NCBI RefSeq assembly: GCF_016651105.1
Contig: NZ_JAEKEL010000001.1
Coordinates: forward strand, 1,137,501-1,201,500
DNA: 64,000 nt
DNA from: Pseudomonas sp. TH15
GTDB lineage: Bacteria > Pseudomonadota > Gammaproteobacteria > Pseudomonadales > Pseudomonadaceae
Direction: 5' to 3'
Part shown: positions 24,201 to 35,075 of the stretch, piece after piece
Layout: each line of letters starts with the position of its first letter
Numbering within the stretch: the stretch's first letter is position 1
Program-made: the position numbers and the translations under genes
Notes under the pieces: model-generated
The model's database searches: none
Told to the model about the DNA's origin: nothing
Seen by the model: the letters and a program-made list of their open reading frames with translations, nothing else

Positions 24201-27200
24201 CGCATGACCGTTCAACGCGTCGTTAGGCGCGATGGCGGTCACGGTGCCAGTGGTTTTACCGATGTCGATGGTGATGGTCTGGCCGTTGGCCAAGGTCACG
24301 GTGACCGGGCTGCCAGTCACTGGCTGGCCAACCGTCGCGGTGTAAGTGACGGTGCCACCTTCAGCCGCGGATGGATCAGCCTTCAGGGTAACGGTCGAGG
24401 TGTCGATGGTATCAGTGACGTTGGTCACGGCCGCAGCTGGATTGGTCACCAGGTTCTCGAAGTTGCCACCCGTGGCCGTCGAAATGGTTGCTTCGACTTT
24501 GCCTGCGTCTTTGTAAACGTCGTCAGCCGGAGCCGGAACAGTCACGGTGCCGGTGGTTTTGCCCGCTTCGATGGTAATGACAGCGCCGTTCGACAGAGTC
24601 ACGGTCACTGGCGAACCAGCAGCGTTGGTCAGGGTTGCGGTGTAAACAATCGAGCCACCCTCAGCGACCGAGTTCGTAGCGGTCAGCGACAGGTTGGTGG
24701 TATCGATGGTGTCAGTGACGTTGGTCGAAACCGGAGTCTTGTCGGCAACGAGATTTTCGTAGTTGCCGCCGGTTACGCCTGTGATGGCATTGGTCAGTGG
24801 AGCATGACCGGTCAACGCATCATTCGGCGCCGTGGTAGTTACGGTGCCAGTGGTTTTACCGACTTCGATGGTGATGTTCTGACCGTTGGCCAGCGTTACC
24901 ACAACTGGAGAACCGGTAACCGGCGCGCCGACAGTCGCGGTATAGGTGACCGTGCCACCCTCAGCCGCCGACTCGGTCGCGGTCAGTTTGACTGTAGTGG
25001 TGTCGATGGTGTCAGTGACGTTGGTCACCGCCGGAACAGTGCTCGGCACCAGGTTCTCGAAGTTGCCACCCGTGGCCGTCGAAATGGTTGCTTCGACTTT
25101 GCCCGCATCTTTATAAACGTCGTCAGCCGGAGCGGCGACGGTCACAGTGCCAGTGGTTTTACCCGCTTCGATGGTGATGACAGCGCCGTTCGACAGAGTC
25201 ACGGTGACTGGCGAGCCAGCAGCGTTAGTCAGGGTTGCGGTGTAAACAATCGAACCGCCCTCGGCGACCGAGTTCGTAGCGGTCAGCGACAGGTTGGTGG
25301 TGTCGACGGTATCGGTGACAGTGGTCGAAACCGGAGTTTTATCCGCTACGAGATTTTCGTAGTTACCGCCAGTCACGCCAGTGATCGCGTTGGTCAGCGG
25401 AGCATGACCGGTCAACGCATCATTCGGCGCCGTGGTAGTTACGGTGCCAGTGGTTTTACCGACTTCGATAGTGATGTTCTGACCATTGGCCAGCGTTACC
25501 ACAACTGGAGAACCGGTAACCGGCGCGCCAACAGTCGCGGTGTAAGTGACAGTGCCACCTTCAGCCGCCGATGGATCAGCGTTCAGGGTGACGGTCGTGG
25601 TGTCGATGGTGTCAGTGACGTTGGTCACCGCAGGAACAGTGCTTGGCACCAGGTTCTCGAAGTTGCCACCCGTAGCGGTCGAAATGGTTGCTTCGACTTT
25701 GCCTGCGTCTTTGTAAACGTCGTCAGCCGGAGCCGCCACGGTCACGGTGCCAGTGGTTTTGCCCGCTTCGATGGTGATCACTGCGCCGTTCGACAAAGTA
25801 ACGGTCACCGGCGAACCCGCCGGGTTGGTCAGCGTCGCGGTGTAAACAATCGAGCCACCCTCAGCCACCGAGTCACTGGCGGTCAGGTTCAAGTTCGTAG
25901 TGTCGACGGTATCCGAAACGGAGGTGTCGGCGGACTTGCCGTCGACAGCCAGTTTTTCGTAGTTGCCGCCAGTGGCGCCGTCGATGGTCACGCTCAGCGA
26001 GCTACCGCCCGCCAGCGGACTGTTCGGCGCGACGAAGTTTACGCTGCCAGTGGTTTCACCCACGGCGATGGTGATGGTCTGGCCGTTGGACAAGGTCACC
26101 ACGACTGGCGAACCGGTTACTGGTGCGGTCACGGTCGCGGTGTAGACCACGGTTTCGCCTTCGGCGACGTTCGCGGTGGCGGTCAGCGACACGGTCGAGG
26201 TGTCGATGGTGTCAGTGACGTTGGTCACGGCCGCAGCCGGATTGGTCGCCAGGTTCTCGAAGTTACCGCCAGTGGCACCTTTGATGGTGGCTTGAACGGT
26301 GCCGGCATCCTTGTACACGTCATCGGCCGGAGCTGGGACGGTCACGGTGCCCGTGGTTTTACCGGCGTCGATGGTGATCACCGAGCCGTTGCTCAGCGTC
26401 ACGGTCACCGGGGTGCCGGCCGCGTTGGTCAGGGTTGCGGTGTAGGTGATCTGACCACCTTCGGCCACCGAGTTGGTTGCGGTCAACGACAGGTTGGTGG
26501 TGTCGATGGTGTCAGTAACGGTGGTCGAAACCGGCGTCTTGTCGGCGACCAGGTTTTCGTAGTTGCCGCCGCTTACACCAGTAATCGAGTTGGTCAGTGG
26601 GGCGTGACCATTGAGGGCATCGTTCGGTGCAACAGCGTTAACGGTGCCGCTGGTTTTGCCGATGTCGATAGTGATGGTCTGGCCGTTGGCCAACGATACG
26701 GTGACCGGCGAGCCGGTCACTGGCTGGCCAACCGTCGCGGTGTAAGTGACGGTGCCACCTTCAGCAGCAGACTCGGTGGCAGTCAGTTTGACGCTGGTGG
26801 TGTCGATGGTATCGGTGACGTTGGTCACGGCTGGAACCGTGCTCGGAACGAGGTTCTCGAAGTTGCCGCCAGTGGCGCCTGTGATAGTGACTTCAACTTT
26901 GCCAGCGTCTTTGTAGACGTCATCGGCCGGTGCTGCGACAGTCACGGTGCCGGTGGTTTTACCCGCTTCGATGGTGATGACGGCGCCGTTCGACAGCGTC
27001 ACGGTCACCGGCGAACCAGCAGCGTTGGTCAAGGTCGCGGTGTAAACGATCGAGCCGCCCTCGGCCACAGAATCGGTCGCGCTCAGCGTCAGACTGGTGG
27101 TGTCGGCAACGTCCGTAACAGCCGTCGAAACCGGGGTCTTGTCTGCCACCAAGTTCTCGTAGTTGCCGCCGCTGACGCCGGTGATCGAGTTGGTCAATGG

Positions 27201-30200
27201 TGCCTGGCCAACCAAGGCGTCGTTAGGCGCAGTGGTGGTTACGGTGCCGGTAGTCTTGCCGACTTCGATGGTGATGTTCTGGCCATTGGCCAAAGTCACG
27301 ACGACCGGAGAGCCAGTCACCGGGGCGCCAACAGTGGCGGTGTAAGTAACGGTGCCGCCCTCGGCCACCGAGGTGTCGGCCGTCAGCTTCACGGTCGAGG
27401 TGTCGATGGTATCGGTGACGTTGGTCACGGCCGCAGCTGGATTGGTCACCAGGTTCTCAAAGTTACCGCCAGCGGCATCTTTAACGGTGACTTCAACTTT
27501 GCCGGCGTCTTTATAAACGTCATCGGCCGGGGCTGCGACGGTCACGGTGCCCGTGGTTTTACCGGCATCGATGGTGATCACCGAGCCGTTCGACAAGGTC
27601 ACGGTTACCGGGGTGCCAGCCGCATTGGTCAGGGTGGCGGTGTAAACAATCGAACCACCTTCAGCCACGGTATCAGTCGCGCTCAGGCTCAGGCCCGTGG
27701 TGGTGTCTACGGTGTCAGTGACTGTCGTCACGGCCGGGGTTTTGTCGGCCACGAGGTTTTCGTAGTTGCCGCCGCTGGTGCCGTCGATTTTCACGCTCAG
27801 CGTATTGCCGCCGGCGAGTGCATCGTTCGGTGCGGTGAAGTTGACGCTGCCGCTGCTGGCGCCGACCGGGATGGTGATGGTCTGGCCGTTGGACAGGGTC
27901 ACAACCACCGGCGAACCGGTCACTGGCGCGGTCACGGACGCGGTGTAAACCACCACGCCGCCTTCAGCGGCGCTGGCAGTAGCGGTCAGCGAAACAGTGC
28001 TGTTGTCGATGGTGTCGGTCACGTTGGTGACCGCTGGAGTCTTGTCGACTACCAGATTCTCGAAGTTGCCGCCGGTGGTCTTGGTGATGCTTGCATCGAC
28101 CTTGCCGGCGTCCTTGTAGACGTCATCCGCCGGCGCCGCAACGGTCGCGGTGCCGGTGGTCGCGCCTTTGGCGATGTTGATCACCGCGCCGTTGCTCAGG
28201 GTCACGGTCATGGCCGTGCCGGCTGCGTTGGTCAGGGTTGCGGTGTAGACGATCGAGCCGCCCTCGGCGACCGAACCGGTGGCGCTCAGGCTGATATTGG
28301 TGGTGTCGACGGTGTCGGTGACGGTGGTGACCACTGCCGAACGGTTGGCATCGACCTGCTCGAAGTTGCCGCCGCTGTGGCTGGCAATCGCGGTCTGTAC
28401 TTTGCCGCCATCGATGTACGGGGTGTTTGCTGGCGCAGCGAAGTTCACCGAGCCGGTGGTCGCGCCGGCGGCGATGTTGATCACCGCGCCGTTGGCCAGG
28501 GTCACGGTCATGGCGGTGCCGGCCGGATTGCTCAGGGTCGCGGTGTAGGTGATCTGGCCACCTTCGCTGACGGTGTCGCTGGCGCTGAGGGTCAGCGTGG
28601 TTTTGTCGATGGTGTCATTGACGGTGGTGCTGACCGGGGTTTTGCTGACATCGAGATTCTCGAAGTTGCCGCCTGTGGCATCGGTCATGGTCACGGTGAG
28701 CTTGCTGACGTCTTTGTAAACGTCATCGCTCGGCGCCGCGATGGTCACCGAACCAGTGGTTTTACCGGCCTCGATGGTGATGGTCTGGCCGTTGCTCAGG
28801 TTGACGGTCACCGGGGTTTGCGCGGCGTTGGTCAGGGTCGCGGTGTAGGTGATCGACGTGCCTTCGAGCACATAGCTTTCAGCGCTGAGGGTCAGGTGCG
28901 TGGTGTTGATCGTGTCGGCAACGTTGGTGACCGCTGGCGTTGGGTTGGTCACCAGGTTCTCGAAGTTACCGCCAGCCGCGTCTTTGACAGTGACTTCAAC
29001 TTTGCCAGCATCTTTGTAAACGTCATCGGCCGGAGCTGCGACGGTGACGGAACCGGTAGTTTTGCCAGCGTCGATGGTGATCACCGAGCCGTTGCTCAGG
29101 GTGACGGTCACGGGTGTGCCGGCCGCATTGGTCAGGGTGGCGGTGTAGGTGATCTGGCCACCTTCAGCGACCGAGTCTGTCGCGCTCAGGCTCAGGGTGG
29201 TGGTGTCAACGGTGTCAGTGACGGTAGTCGAAACCGGGGTTTTGTCGGCGACCAGGTTTTCGTAGTTGCCGCCGCTGACGTTGGTGATCGAGTTGGTCAG
29301 TGGCGCATGACCGTTGAGCGCGTCGTTCGGTGCAATCGCGGTGACGGTCCCGCTGGTTTTGCCGATGTCGATGGTGATGTTTTGGCCGTTGGCCAAGGTC
29401 ACGATGACCGCGCTGCCAGTCACTGGTTGGCCGACGGTGGCGGTGTAAGTGACGGTGCCACCTTCAGCTGCGGATGGATCAGCCTTCAGGGTGACGGTCG
29501 AGGTGTCGATGGTGTCAGTGACGTTGGTCACGGCCGCAGCCGGATTGGTCACCAGGTTCTCGAAGTTACCGCCAGCGGCATCTTTGACGGTGACTTCAAC
29601 TTTGCCGGCGTCTTTGTAGACGTCATCGGCCGGAGCTGCGACGGTCACGGTGCCCGTGGTTTTACCCGCATCGATGGTGATCACCGAGCCGTTGCTCAAG
29701 GTCACGGTCACCGGGGTGCCGGCGGCGTTGGTCAGGGTAGCGGTGTAAACAATCGAACCGCCTTCAGCTACGGTATCAGTCGCGCTCAGGCTCAGCGTGG
29801 TGGTATCAACCGTGTCGGTCACAGTGGTGCTGACCGGGGTTTTGTCGGCCACCAGGTTTTCGTAGTTACCGCCGCTAACGTCGGTGATCGAGTTAGTCAG
29901 TGGCGCATGACCGTTCAACGCGTCGTTCGGTGCAACGGCTGTGACGGTGCCGCTGGTTTTACCGATGTCGATCGTGATGGTCTGGCCGTTGGCCAAGGTT
30001 ACGGTGACTGGCGAACCTGTCACTGGCTGACCGACGGTGGCGGTGTAAGTGACGGTGCCACCTTCAGCTGCGGATGGATCAGCCTTCAAGGTAACGGTCG
30101 AGGTGTCGATGGTGTCGGTGACGTTGGTCACGGCCGCAGCCGGATTGGTCACCAGGTTCTCAAAGTTACCGCCAGCGGCATCTTTAACGGTGACTTCAAC

Positions 30201-33200
30201 TTTGCCGGCGTCTTTATAAACGTCATCGGCCGGGGCTGCGACGGTGACGGTGCCCGTGGTTTTGCCGGCGTCGATGGTGATCACCGAGCCATTGCTCAAG
30301 GTGACAGTCACGGGTGTGCCGGCAGCATTGGTCAGTGTCGCGGTGTAAACAATCGAACCGCCTTCAGCTACGGTATCAGTCGCGCTCAGGCTGAGGGTCG
30401 TGGTGTCTACGGTATCAGTGACGTTAGTCGAAACCGGGGTTTTGTCGGCCACCAGGTTTTCGTAGTTACCGCCGCTAACGTCGGTGATCGAGTTAGTCAG
30501 TGGCGCATGACCGTTGAACGCGTCGTTCGGTGCAATGGCGGTCACGGTGCCAGTGGTTTTACCGATGTCGATCGTGATGGTCTGGCCGTTGGCCAAGGTC
30601 ACTACGACAGGCGAACCGGTAACGGGTGCGCCGACGGTGGCGGTGTAGGTGACGGTGCCACCTTCAGCAGCAGATTCGGTGGCAGTCAGTTTGACCGTCG
30701 TCGTGTCGATGGTATCGGTGACGTCGGTAACGGCGGGAACAGTACTCGGTACGAGGTTCTCGAAGTTGCCGCCGGTAGCGTCCTTGATGGTCACTTCGAC
30801 TTTGCCGGCGTCTTTATAGACGTCGTCGGCTGGCGCTGGAACAGTTGCGGTGCCAGTGGTTTTGCCTGCGTCGATGGTGATCACGGCGCCGTTCGACAGG
30901 GTCACGGTGACCGGCGTGCCGGCCGGGTTGGTCAGCGTCGCGGTGTAAATGATCGAGCCGCCCTCGGCCACAGAACCGGTCGCGCTCAGCGTCAGGTTGG
31001 TGGTGTCGGCGACGTCCGTAACGGCCGTCGAAACCGGGGTCTTGTCGGCCACGAGGTCTTCGTAGTTGCCACCGGTCACGCCAGTGATCGAGTTGGTCAG
31101 CGGTGCATTGCCGACCAGCGCGTCGTTCGGCGCAGTGGTGGTCACGGTGCCGGTGGTTTTACCCACTTCAATGGTGATGCTTTGACCATTGGCCAGCGTC
31201 ACCACGACAGGCGAGCCGGTCACTGGCGCGCCCACGGTGGCGGTGTAAGTGACAGTGCCGCCTTCAGCCACCGACGTATCGGCGCTCAGTTTCACGGTCG
31301 ACGTGTCGATGGTGTCGGTCACTTCGGTCACGGCTGGCATGGTGCTCGGAACAAGGTTCTCGAAGTTACCGCCAGCGGCATCTTTGACAGTGACTTCAAC
31401 TTTGCCGGCGTCTTTATAGACGTCATTGGCCGGGGTGTCGACGTGCACTGAGCCAGTGGTTTTACCGGCTTCAATAGTGATGGTCGAACCGTTGGACAGC
31501 GTGACGGTAACTGGCGTTTGCGCCGCGTTGGTCAAGGTGGCGGTATAGGTGATCTGGCCGCCTTCGGTGACAGTCGAATCCGCTGTCAGCGTAACAGTGG
31601 TGGTGTCGATCGAATCCGTGATGGTCGTGACCGCTGGTGCTGGATTCGGTACCAGGTTCTCGAAGTTGCCGCCCGTGGTGCCGGTAATTGTGGTGCTGAC
31701 GGTGCTGCCGTTCTGATAGACGTCATTGGCCGGGGTATCGACGTGCACCGAGCCGGTGGTTTTACCGGCTTCAATGGTAATGGTCGAGCCGTTGGACAGG
31801 GTCACGGTCACTGGCGTTTGCGCCGGGTTGGTCAGGGTCGCGGTGTAGGTGATCTGGCCGCCTTCGGTAACAGTGCCGGTCGCTGTCAGGGTAAGCCCGG
31901 TGTTGTCGACAGAGTCGGTAATGGTCGTGACCGCCGGGGCCGGGTTCGGCGCCAGGTTCTCGAAATTGCCGCCCGTAGTGCCGGTGATCGTGGTGCTGAC
32001 GGTGCTGCCGTTGTTGTAGACGTCATTGGCTGGCGTCGGAACGTTCACAGTGCCAGTGGTTTTGCCGGCGTCGATGGTGATGGTCGAACCGTTGGACAGC
32101 GTCACGGTAACTGGCGTTTGAGCCGGGTTGGTCAAGGTAGCGGTGTAAGTGATCTGGCCGCCCTCGGTGACAGAGCCGCTGGCTGTCAGTGTCAGGCCGG
32201 TGTTGTCCACCGAATCAGTGATGGTCGTCACGGCTGGAGCCGGGTTCGGGGTCAGCTGTTCGAAGTTGCCGCCCGTTGCGCCGGTGATCGTGGTGGTGAC
32301 GGTGCTGCCGTTGTTATAGACGTCATTGGCTGGCGTCGGAACGTTCACAGTGCCAGTGGTTTTGCCGGCGTCGATGGTGATGGTCGAACCGTTGGACAGG
32401 GTCACGGTAACCGGGGTCTGAGCCGGATTGGTCAGTGTTGCGGTGTAGGTGATTTGCCCGCCTTCAGTGACGGTGCCGCCCGCCGTCAAGGTGACGGTAG
32501 TGGTGTCGATAGTGTCGGTGACCTGAGTCACGGCCGGCACGGTCGGCGGGGTGACGAGGATGCCGGCACCACCGGTGGTGCCAGTGACCGTAACGTTGAT
32601 CTGAGTCGCGTCGTTATAGACGGTGTCGTGTGGTGCCAGTGTCACGTTGACGGTGCCGGTGGTCTGGCCGGCCTGAATCACGATCACCGAGCCGTTGGAC
32701 AGGGAGATGGTCAGGTCGCTGGTCGGTGCCTGGGTCAGGGTTGCGGTGTAAACCAGTACGCCGCCGGCTTCGGTGATAGTCGGCGTGGCGCTGAGGCTCA
32801 GGGTCGAGGCGTTAACGACGGTGGCGTTGTTGGTGGTCTGGGCACCGACGATGTTTTGTGTGGCCAGCGCGGCAGAGCCGATGCCCGCGGTCGGGAAACC
32901 AATGGTCGGGTCTACCCGGCCAGCGGTTGCATCCAATACCACGAAACTGTGACCGCCACCGGCCGCACCACCCGTGCCCGCTGCTGCCGGACCGGCTGCG
33001 GCCGCTTCAAATGCAGTCGTCGGGTCGGCGCCGGCAGCGATGGCTTGCTGCAGTTCTTCAACCGATGGCGCGGCTTGTGCAGTGGCTTCTGCCAAGTTGG
33101 TGGTGGAGTCCGGATCGGTGCCACTCCACTGAGTGTCGCGGCCCAGGTCCAGGGTGCGGCCATCGGCCAATTCGAGCGTGACGGCGCCAGCGGCACCGGT

Positions 33201-33320
33201 GTCTACCTGATCGCCGACAAACAGCCGGTCGCCTTCAATGAGTACGCGGCGGACACCCTCTGGGGACACCGCGAAAACCTGACCAACAATGCTTTTGACG
33301 ATGGCAACAACACTGCTCAT
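15285..33320 (-). CDS. lapA: LapA giant repeat adhesin (type I secreted, LapG-cleaved)
   Basis: A surface adhesin of about 6,011 residues. The ATG at 33320 ([22 protein letters not shown]) is chosen because ggagag lies upstream and it matches the LapA N-terminal retention module (residues 1-~105). A dialanine LapG site lies at A107-A-A-G110. About 46 tandem repeats of ~100 residues fill roughly 175-4775. Then come a Calx-beta-like domain (~4777-4890), cadherin-like segments, a PA14/lectin-like region, a von Willebrand A domain with the MIDAS pattern DSSGS (~5500-5750), calcium-binding RTX nonapeptides ([20 protein letters not shown]; ~5780-5910) and a type I secretion signal at the C-terminus. 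It is retained in the outer membrane through LapE until LapG cuts it. It is transcribed away from lapEBC across a 360-base gap. Confidence 0.95.
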   Translation of the reverse strand: MSSVVAIVKSIVGQVFAVSPEGVRRVLIEGDRLFVGDQVDTGAAGAVTLELADGRTLDLGRDTQWSGTDPDSTTNLAEATAQAAPSVEELQQAIAAGADPTTAFEAAAAGPAAAGTGGAAGGGHSFVVLDATAGRVDPTIGFPTAGIGSAALATQNIVGAQTTNNATVVNASTLSLSATPTITEAGGVLVYTATLTQAPTSDLTISLSNGSVIVIQAGQTTGTVNVTLAPHDTVYNDATQINVTVTGTTGGAGILVTPPTVPAVTQVTDTIDTTTVTLTAGGTVTEGGQITYTATLTNPAQTPVTVTLSNGSTITIDAGKTTGTVNVPTPANDVYNNGSTVTTTITGATGGNFEQLTPNPAPAVTTITDSVDNTGLTLTASGSVTEGGQITYTATLTNPAQTPVTVTLSNGSTITIDAGKTTGTVNVPTPANDVYNNGSTVSTTITGTTGGNFENLAPNPAPAVTTITDSVDNTGLTLTATGTVTEGGQITYTATLTNPAQTPVTVTLSNGSTITIEAGKTTGSVHVDTPANDVYQNGSTVSTTITGTTGGNFENLVPNPAPAVTTITDSIDTTTVTLTADSTVTEGGQITYTATLTNAAQTPVTVTLSNGSTITIEAGKTTGSVHVDTPANDVYKDAGKVEVTVKDAAGGNFENLVPSTMPAVTEVTDTIDTSTVKLSADTSVAEGGTVTYTATVGAPVTGSPVVVTLANGQSITIEVGKTTGTVTTTAPNDALVGNAPLTNSITGVTGGNYEDLVADKTPVSTAVTDVADTTNLTLSATGSVAEGGSIIYTATLTNPAGTPVTVTLSNGAVITIDAGKTTGTATVPAPADDVYKDAGKVEVTIKDATGGNFENLVPSTVPAVTDVTDTIDTTTVKLTATESAAEGGTVTYTATVGAPVTGSPVVVTLANGQTITIDIGKTTGTVTAIAPNDAFNGHAPLTNSITDVSGGNYENLVADKTPVSTNVTDTVDTTTLSLSATDTVAEGGSIVYTATLTNAAGTPVTVTLSNGSVITIDAGKTTGTVTVAAPADDVYKDAGKVEVTVKDAAGGNFENLVTNPAAAVTNVTDTIDTSTVTLKADPSAAEGGTVTYTATVGQPVTGSPVTVTLANGQTITIDIGKTSGTVTAVAPNDALNGHAPLTNSITDVSGGNYENLVADKTPVSTTVTDTVDTTTLSLSATDTVAEGGSIVYTATLTNAAGTPVTVTLSNGSVITIDAGKTTGTVTVAAPADDVYKDAGKVEVTVKDAAGGNFENLVTNPAAAVTNVTDTIDTSTVTLKADPSAAEGGTVTYTATVGQPVTGSAVIVTLANGQNITIDIGKTSGTVTAIAPNDALNGHAPLTNSITNVSGGNYENLVADKTPVSTTVTDTVDTTTLSLSATDSVAEGGQITYTATLTNAAGTPVTVTLSNGSVITIDAGKTTGSVTVAAPADDVYKDAGKVEVTVKDAAGGNFENLVTNPTPAVTNVADTINTTHLTLSAESYVLEGTSITYTATLTNAAQTPVTVNLSNGQTITIEAGKTTGSVTIAAPSDDVYKDVSKLTVTMTDATGGNFENLDVSKTPVSTTVNDTIDKTTLTLSASDTVSEGGQITYTATLSNPAGTAMTVTLANGAVINIAAGATTGSVNFAAPANTPYIDGGKVQTAIASHSGGNFEQVDANRSAVVTTVTDTVDTTNISLSATGSVAEGGSIVYTATLTNAAGTAMTVTLSNGAVINIAKGATTGTATVAAPADDVYKDAGKVDASITKTTGGNFENLVVDKTPAVTNVTDTIDNSTVSLTATASAAEGGVVVYTASVTAPVTGSPVVVTLSNGQTITIPVGASSGSVNFTAPNDALAGGNTLSVKIDGTSGGNYENLVADKTPAVTTVTDTVDTTTGLSLSATDTVAEGGSIVYTATLTNAAGTPVTVTLSNGSVITIDAGKTTGTVTVAAPADDVYKDAGKVEVTVKDAAGGNFENLVTNPAAAVTNVTDTIDTSTVKLTADTSVAEGGTVTYTATVGAPVTGSPVVVTLANGQNITIEVGKTTGTVTTTAPNDALVGQAPLTNSITGVSGGNYENLVADKTPVSTAVTDVADTTSLTLSATDSVAEGGSIVYTATLTNAAGSPVTVTLSNGAVITIEAGKTTGTVTVAAPADDVYKDAGKVEVTITGATGGNFENLVPSTVPAVTNVTDTIDTTSVKLTATESAAEGGTVTYTATVGQPVTGSPVTVSLANGQTITIDIGKTSGTVNAVAPNDALNGHAPLTNSITGVSGGNYENLVADKTPVSTTVTDTIDTTNLSLTATNSVAEGGQITYTATLTNAAGTPVTVTLSNGSVITIDAGKTTGTVTVPAPADDVYKDAGTVQATIKGATGGNFENLATNPAAAVTNVTDTIDTSTVSLTATANVAEGETVVYTATVTAPVTGSPVVVTLSNGQTITIAVGETTGSVNFVAPNSPLAGGSSLSVTIDGATGGNYEKLAVDGKSADTSVSDTVDTTNLNLTASDSVAEGGSIVYTATLTNPAGSPVTVTLSNGAVITIEAGKTTGTVTVAAPADDVYKDAGKVEATISTATGGNFENLVPSTVPAVTNVTDTIDTTTVTLNADPSAAEGGTVTYTATVGAPVTGSPVVVTLANGQNITIEVGKTTGTVTTTAPNDALTGHAPLTNAITGVTGGNYENLVADKTPVSTTVTDTVDTTNLSLTATNSVAEGGSIVYTATLTNAAGSPVTVTLSNGAVITIEAGKTTGTVTVAAPADDVYKDAGKVEATISTATGGNFENLVPSTVPAVTNVTDTIDTTTVKLTATESAAEGGTVTYTATVGAPVTGSPVVVTLANGQNITIEVGKTTGTVTTTAPNDALTGHAPLTNAITGVTGGNYENLVADKTPVSTNVTDTIDTTNLSLTATNSVAEGGSIVYTATLTNAAGSPVTVTLSNGAVITIEAGKTTGTVTVPAPADDVYKDAGKVEATISTATGGNFENLVTNPAAAVTNVTDTIDTSTVTLKADPSAAEGGTVTYTATVGQPVTGSPVTVTLANGQTITIDIGKTTGTVTAIAPNDALNGHAPLTNSITGVSGGNYENLVADKTPVSTNVTDTVDTTNLSLTATNSVAEGGSIVYTATLTNAAGSPVTVTLSNGAVITIEAGKTTGTVTVPAPADDVYKDAGKVEATISTATGGNFENLVPSTVPAVTEVTDTIDTSTVKLTATETAAEGGTVTYTATVGAPVTGSPVVVTLANGQNITIEVGKTTGTVTTTAPNDALTGHAPLTNAITGVTGGNYENLVADKTPVSTTVTDTVDTTNLSLTATNSVAEGGSIVYTATLTNAAGSPVTVTLSNGAVITIEAGKTTGTVTVPAPADDVYKDAGKVEATISTATGGNFENLVPSTVPAVTNVTDTIDTTIVKLTATETAAEGGTVTYTATVGQPVTGSAVIVTLANGQNITIDIGKTSGTVTAIAPNDALNGHAPLTNSITGVSGGNYENLVADKTPVSTNVTDTVDTTTLSLSATDTVAEGGSIVYTATLTNAAGTPVTVTLSNGSVITIDAGKTTGSVTVAAPADDVYKDAGKVEVTVKDAAGGNFENLVTNPAAAVTNVTDTIDTSTVTLKADPSAAEGGTVTYTATVGQPVTGSPVTVSLANGQTITIDIGKTTGTVTAIAPNDALNGHAPLTNSITGVSGGNYENLVADKTPVSTNVTDTVDTTTLSLSATDTVAEGGSIVYTATLTNAAGTPVTVTLSNGSVITIDAGKTTGTVTVAAPADDVYKDAGKVEATISTATGGNFENLVPSTVPAVTNVTDTIDTTTVKLTATESAAEGGTVTYTATVGAPVTGSPVVVTLANGQNITIEVGKTTGTVTTTAPNDALTGHAPLTNAITGVTGGNYENLVADKTPVSTNVTDTVDTTNLSLTATNTVAEGGSIVYTATLTNAAGTPVTVTLSNGSVITIDAGKTTGTVTVPAPADDVYKDAGTVQATITKATGGNFENLVPSTAAAVTNVTDTIDTSTVKLTATGTAAEGGNVVYTATVGAPVTGSPVVVTLSNGQQITIEVGKTTGTVTTIAPNDVLTGHAPLTNSITNVSGGNYENLVADKTPVSTTVTDTIDTTNLSLTATNSVAEGGQIVYTATLTNAAGTPVTVTLSNGSVITIDAGKTTGTVTVDAPKDDVYLDAGKVSATITTAAGGNFESLVPSTAAAVTNVTDTIDTSTVTLKADPSAAEGGTVTYTATVGQPVTGSAVIVTLANGQNITIDIGKTSGTVTAIAPNDALNGHAPLTNSISNVSGGNYENLVADKTPVSTTVTDTIDTTNLSLTATNSVAEGGQITYTATLTNAAGTPVTVTLSNGSVITIDAGKTTGTVTVAAPADDVYIDAGKVSATITTATGGNFESLVPSTAAAVTNVTDTIDTSTVTLKADPSAAEGGIVTYTATVGQPVTGTPVTVTLANGQTITIDIGKTTGTVTAIAPNDALNGHAPLTNSITNVSGGNYENLVADKTPVSTTVTDTIDTTNLSLTATNSVAEGGQITYTATLTNAAGTPVTVTLSNGSVITIDAGKTTGTVTVPAPADDVYKDAGTVQATITKATGGNFENLATNPAAAVTNVTDTIDTSTVKLTATGTAAEGGNVVYTATVGAAVTGSPVIVTLANGQNITIDIGKTSGTVTAIAPNDALNGHAPLTNSISNVSGGNYENLVADKTPVSTTVTDTIDTTNLSLTATNTVAEGGQITYTATLTNAAGTPVTVTLSNGSVITIDAGKTTGTVTVAAPADDVYIDAGKVSTSITNATGGNFENLATSNTPAVTNVTDTIDKTEVSITGSTSVTEGQTASYTVNLTHPAQTDVTLKIVYSGTATDGSDFTGVYTVKIPAGASTATFNVATLDDKITENTENFVVKIDSATGGNFESLAVSATNGSVSTTIIDNDAPPVIDLDANNSSGATGADYKVTFTEGTTGQGVSIADTDLKITDPDSTMLTGATIVLTNRQDGDALNLGNSVNGITINANSTNGTVTLTLSGNATLADYMQQIKNISFTNSSHDPSTVPRIITVTVTDGGNYSNVATTTVNVVAVNDAPTAAPVNVTGTEDTPLILGWSTFGVSDVDSPAASLGVKITGLPGDGKLQYLNGSTWTDVTVNQTVTKADIDAGKLRFTPDANESGTNGYGGTGLGNNQADYAQIKFQPTDGQLLGNTGTVKIDITPVADAPSLNVADNSVKSTGLVKEVWTGLSGLGTDGSGAPTATLKSVIDAAGTPNTIGNVTNVQSDGSVAAGTASKTFGLIYLEAGKTYTFTGTGDDSLLVTVGGKNVAATTWGAGGQLSGSFTPTTSGYYTLDIYHHNQNGPGSYDVNLSVNGGTAIDLSSAGVPLYTGVADLAAAGVTVSDLHGTNGEGYYDGYKLNEGFEGTNVHLSAINTALTDTDGSESLSVKISGIPAGSVLTDGAGHTFTATATAGEANVTGWNLGTLTVTPPTYFNGQFNLTVTSTSTEALGGSAITTAQIPVTVYPATYNAITATAASDTITGTDGNDIMIADIGGLTVVPGTNYNIAFMVDSSGSMSAASISAAKDSLTSVFNTLKQSMGGNSGTVNIFLADFDTQVNKSVSVNLNDPNALATLKTVLDSMSSGGGTNYEDVFKTTANWFQSADAVANTGAKNLTYFITDGQPTYYQSGEQTNPTLYGSVKLDDVVKTSNYKTGDTFSTYIDSTHYFTISSNGAAQLQTYTSKWGWSTSNLGTVHAQGDGTYELSNLAGSGNSTSQTTVDNANSSFAILNGLSHVDAIGINSGVGLSDLKPYDSDNNPQTNIDPKDLANSIIGHTEATLPGSDTVSGGDGNDILFGDLVSFTGIAGEGYQAMQAFVAQQTGVDVSKVTTSNVHQFITEHYQAFDVSGAHDGNDTLLGGAGNDILFGQGGDDVLDGGKGNDILLGGTGNDTLIGGPGNDTLIGGAGADTFVWKAGDTGNDVIKDFNAGEGDRIDLRDLLQGETGSTIDNFLKITTVDGVSSLQVSSAGKLNSTDAVAAAPDVTIKLEGNNWSTANIHSLIAGSDPTIKVDHNNT
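19000..32800 (-). repeat. About 46 tandem 300-bp repeats inside lapA
   Basis: Counting the (A/T)EGG landmark by eye in the protein gives about 46 units of ~100 residues (300 bp). From about the sixth unit two types alternate: type A ([19 protein letters not shown]) and type B ([19 protein letters not shown]), so the higher-order period is about 600 bp. Many 600-bp blocks are nearly identical at the DNA level, for example around 22380-22940 and 22980-23180. The count could be wrong by one or two at the edges. Confidence 0.9.
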
Positions 33321-33680
33321 TGAAGACTCTCCGGGTGTCACGTTCAGTTGACTTCCATGGACCTGATGGCGAACTTGCCAAAGCAGTCTGGACGTACTTT
33401 TTTGAAAATTAACGCACAAGATTGACGCTACGATCCGTCAATAATTTGGCTATATTCTTTCGTTATTAACTTTATGCCAAACTATTGACCTTATGGGTGC
33501 CATCCTAAACAATCGCCCCAGTAATGTCACATTGATATTTAACGCGGCGACCTGTCCTACAGCGTGTGATCCAGTTCCTGTTTTGAACTTTCCGACATAC
33601 GGTCATTCCGGTTGCCATCATCCGACGCAGCGCTACTATTTGCTGTGATTCAAGACAAGAAGTCCTGGGATATTTCCAAC
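33321..33680. other. Divergent lapA / lapE intergenic region
   Basis: 360 bases of AT-richer sequence with no supported gene. It must hold the lapA promoter (minus) and probably one for lapEBC (plus). A tatatt motif at 33451 and ttgac motifs at 33422 and 33485 are seen, but spacings are not convincing, so no promoter is assigned. Confidence 0.6.
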
Positions 33681-35033
33681 ATGCGTTCATACCTGTTCAA
33701 GGCCTTACCCTTCGCCTTTGCCGCCAGTTTTGCCCAAGCCCAATCCTTGCCGGAAGCCATGCAACAGGCGCTGGATGTCCATCCGGAAATCCAGGCAGCG
33801 GTTAACAGTCGATTGGCCGCGGATTATCAGTTAAAGGCTGCAAAAGGTGGATACCTGCCACGGGTCGATCTGCTGGGCGGTTATGGTCGCGAAGGCTCTG
33901 ACAACGCCACTACCCGTGCCGACACCGGTAGCAGTCGCTGGGAAACCCTGAACCGCGGGGAATCGAGCGTGCGTCTGTCGCAAATGGTTTTTGACGGTTT
34001 TGCGACGTCCAGCGAAGTAGGGCGCCAACAAGCCACCGTTAACTCCCGCGCCTATTCATTGCTGGGAACGTCCGAACGCACCGCGCTGACCGTCGCTCAG
34101 GTCTATCTAGACGTACTGACTCGCCGCGAATTCGTGCGCCTGGCCGACGAAAACCTGAAAAGCCACGAACGGATTTTCGACCAGATCAAACTGCGCACCT
34201 CCCGCGGAGTGGGCAGCGGCGCTGACCTTGACCAGGCAGAAGCGCGTATGGCCCAGGCCCGCAACAACCTGATCACCGAACAAACGAACCTGGCGGACTC
34301 CGAGACCAACTACCTCAGCGCCGTCGGCCAGCTGCCCGATCAACTGGAGCGCCCGGCACCGTTCATGGCGCTGTTGCCAGCCAACCTGAATGAAGCCCGC
34401 CAGCAGATGCTGGATAACAGCCCGGTCCTGCGTTCCGCCGAATCCGACATTGCCGCTGCCGAAAAGCAATACGAAACCGCCAAGTCGACGTTCTACCCAC
34501 GTTTCGATGCTGAGTTGGGCCGTACTGCCGACAACAACCTCGACGGACAGCCCGGTTCCAGCAACGAATGGCAAGCCATGCTGCGCATGCGCTTCAACCT
34601 GTACTCCGGCGGCAGCAACAAGGCTGACCTGGAATCCAAGTCCTACCTGTCCAACCAGGCGCTGGATATCCGCAACAACGCCTTGCGCGTGTTGAACGAA
34701 GAGTTGGGCCTGGCCTGGAACGCCCTGAACAATGCGAACGCTCAGGTGCCGATCGCCCAGCAATACGTCGATCACAGCACCGCCGTGCGTGTCGCGTACC
34801 AGAAGCAATTCAGCCTGGGTCAGCGCACTTTGCTCGACTTGCTCGACAGTGAAAACGAACTGTTCACCGCTTCCCGTCGCTTGGCTGATATCAAAAACAT
34901 TCAGTTATTTACTCAGTACCGAATCAAGGCGACCATGGGCGAGTTGCTCAAGAGCCAGGGAGTGGTCGCACCGTTGGCATCCGTCGTGCAGAACGACGTG
35001 AAGCCAAAGGTCCAACTGCCCGGTATGAATTGA
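33681..35033 (+). CDS. lapE: LapE, TolC-family outer-membrane channel
   Basis: A 450-residue outer-membrane efflux protein. The ATG at 33681 gives a signal peptide MRSYLFKALPFAFAASFAQA cut before QSLPEAM; an upstream TTG at 33612 would bury it. It has two repeated halves of TolC type, each with long coiled-coil stretches (ADLDQAEARMAQARNNL; AAEKQYETAKSTFYPRFDAEL). It forms the exit duct for LapA with LapB and LapC, and in the Lap model also holds the LapA N-terminal module until LapG cleavage. It is the first gene of the lapEBC operon. Confidence 0.94.
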   Translation: MRSYLFKALPFAFAASFAQAQSLPEAMQQALDVHPEIQAAVNSRLAADYQLKAAKGGYLPRVDLLGGYGREGSDNATTRADTGSSRWETLNRGESSVRLSQMVFDGFATSSEVGRQQATVNSRAYSLLGTSERTALTVAQVYLDVLTRREFVRLADENLKSHERIFDQIKLRTSRGVGSGADLDQAEARMAQARNNLITEQTNLADSETNYLSAVGQLPDQLERPAPFMALLPANLNEARQQMLDNSPVLRSAESDIAAAEKQYETAKSTFYPRFDAELGRTADNNLDGQPGSSNEWQAMLRMRFNLYSGGSNKADLESKSYLSNQALDIRNNALRVLNEELGLAWNALNNANAQVPIAQQYVDHSTAVRVAYQKQFSLGQRTLLDLLDSENELFTASRRLADIKNIQLFTQYRIKATMGELLKSQGVVAPLASVVQNDVKPKVQLPGMN

Positions 35034-35075
35034 GCAGAACCTTCATTGTTCAATTGTTAGCCAAGAGTGCCGAGC

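Noticed and set aside
18915..31451. A 4,178-codon open frame antisense to lapA
   Set aside because: It is the complement of repeats whose length is a multiple of three, so a stop-free antisense frame in one unit is copied to all. Composition (many G, R, H, D, V) is not that of a known protein, and lapA is clear on the other strand.
31518..33323. A 601-codon plus-strand frame opposite the lapA 5' end
   Set aside because: Same cause; the sense frame is the LapA retention module and first repeats.
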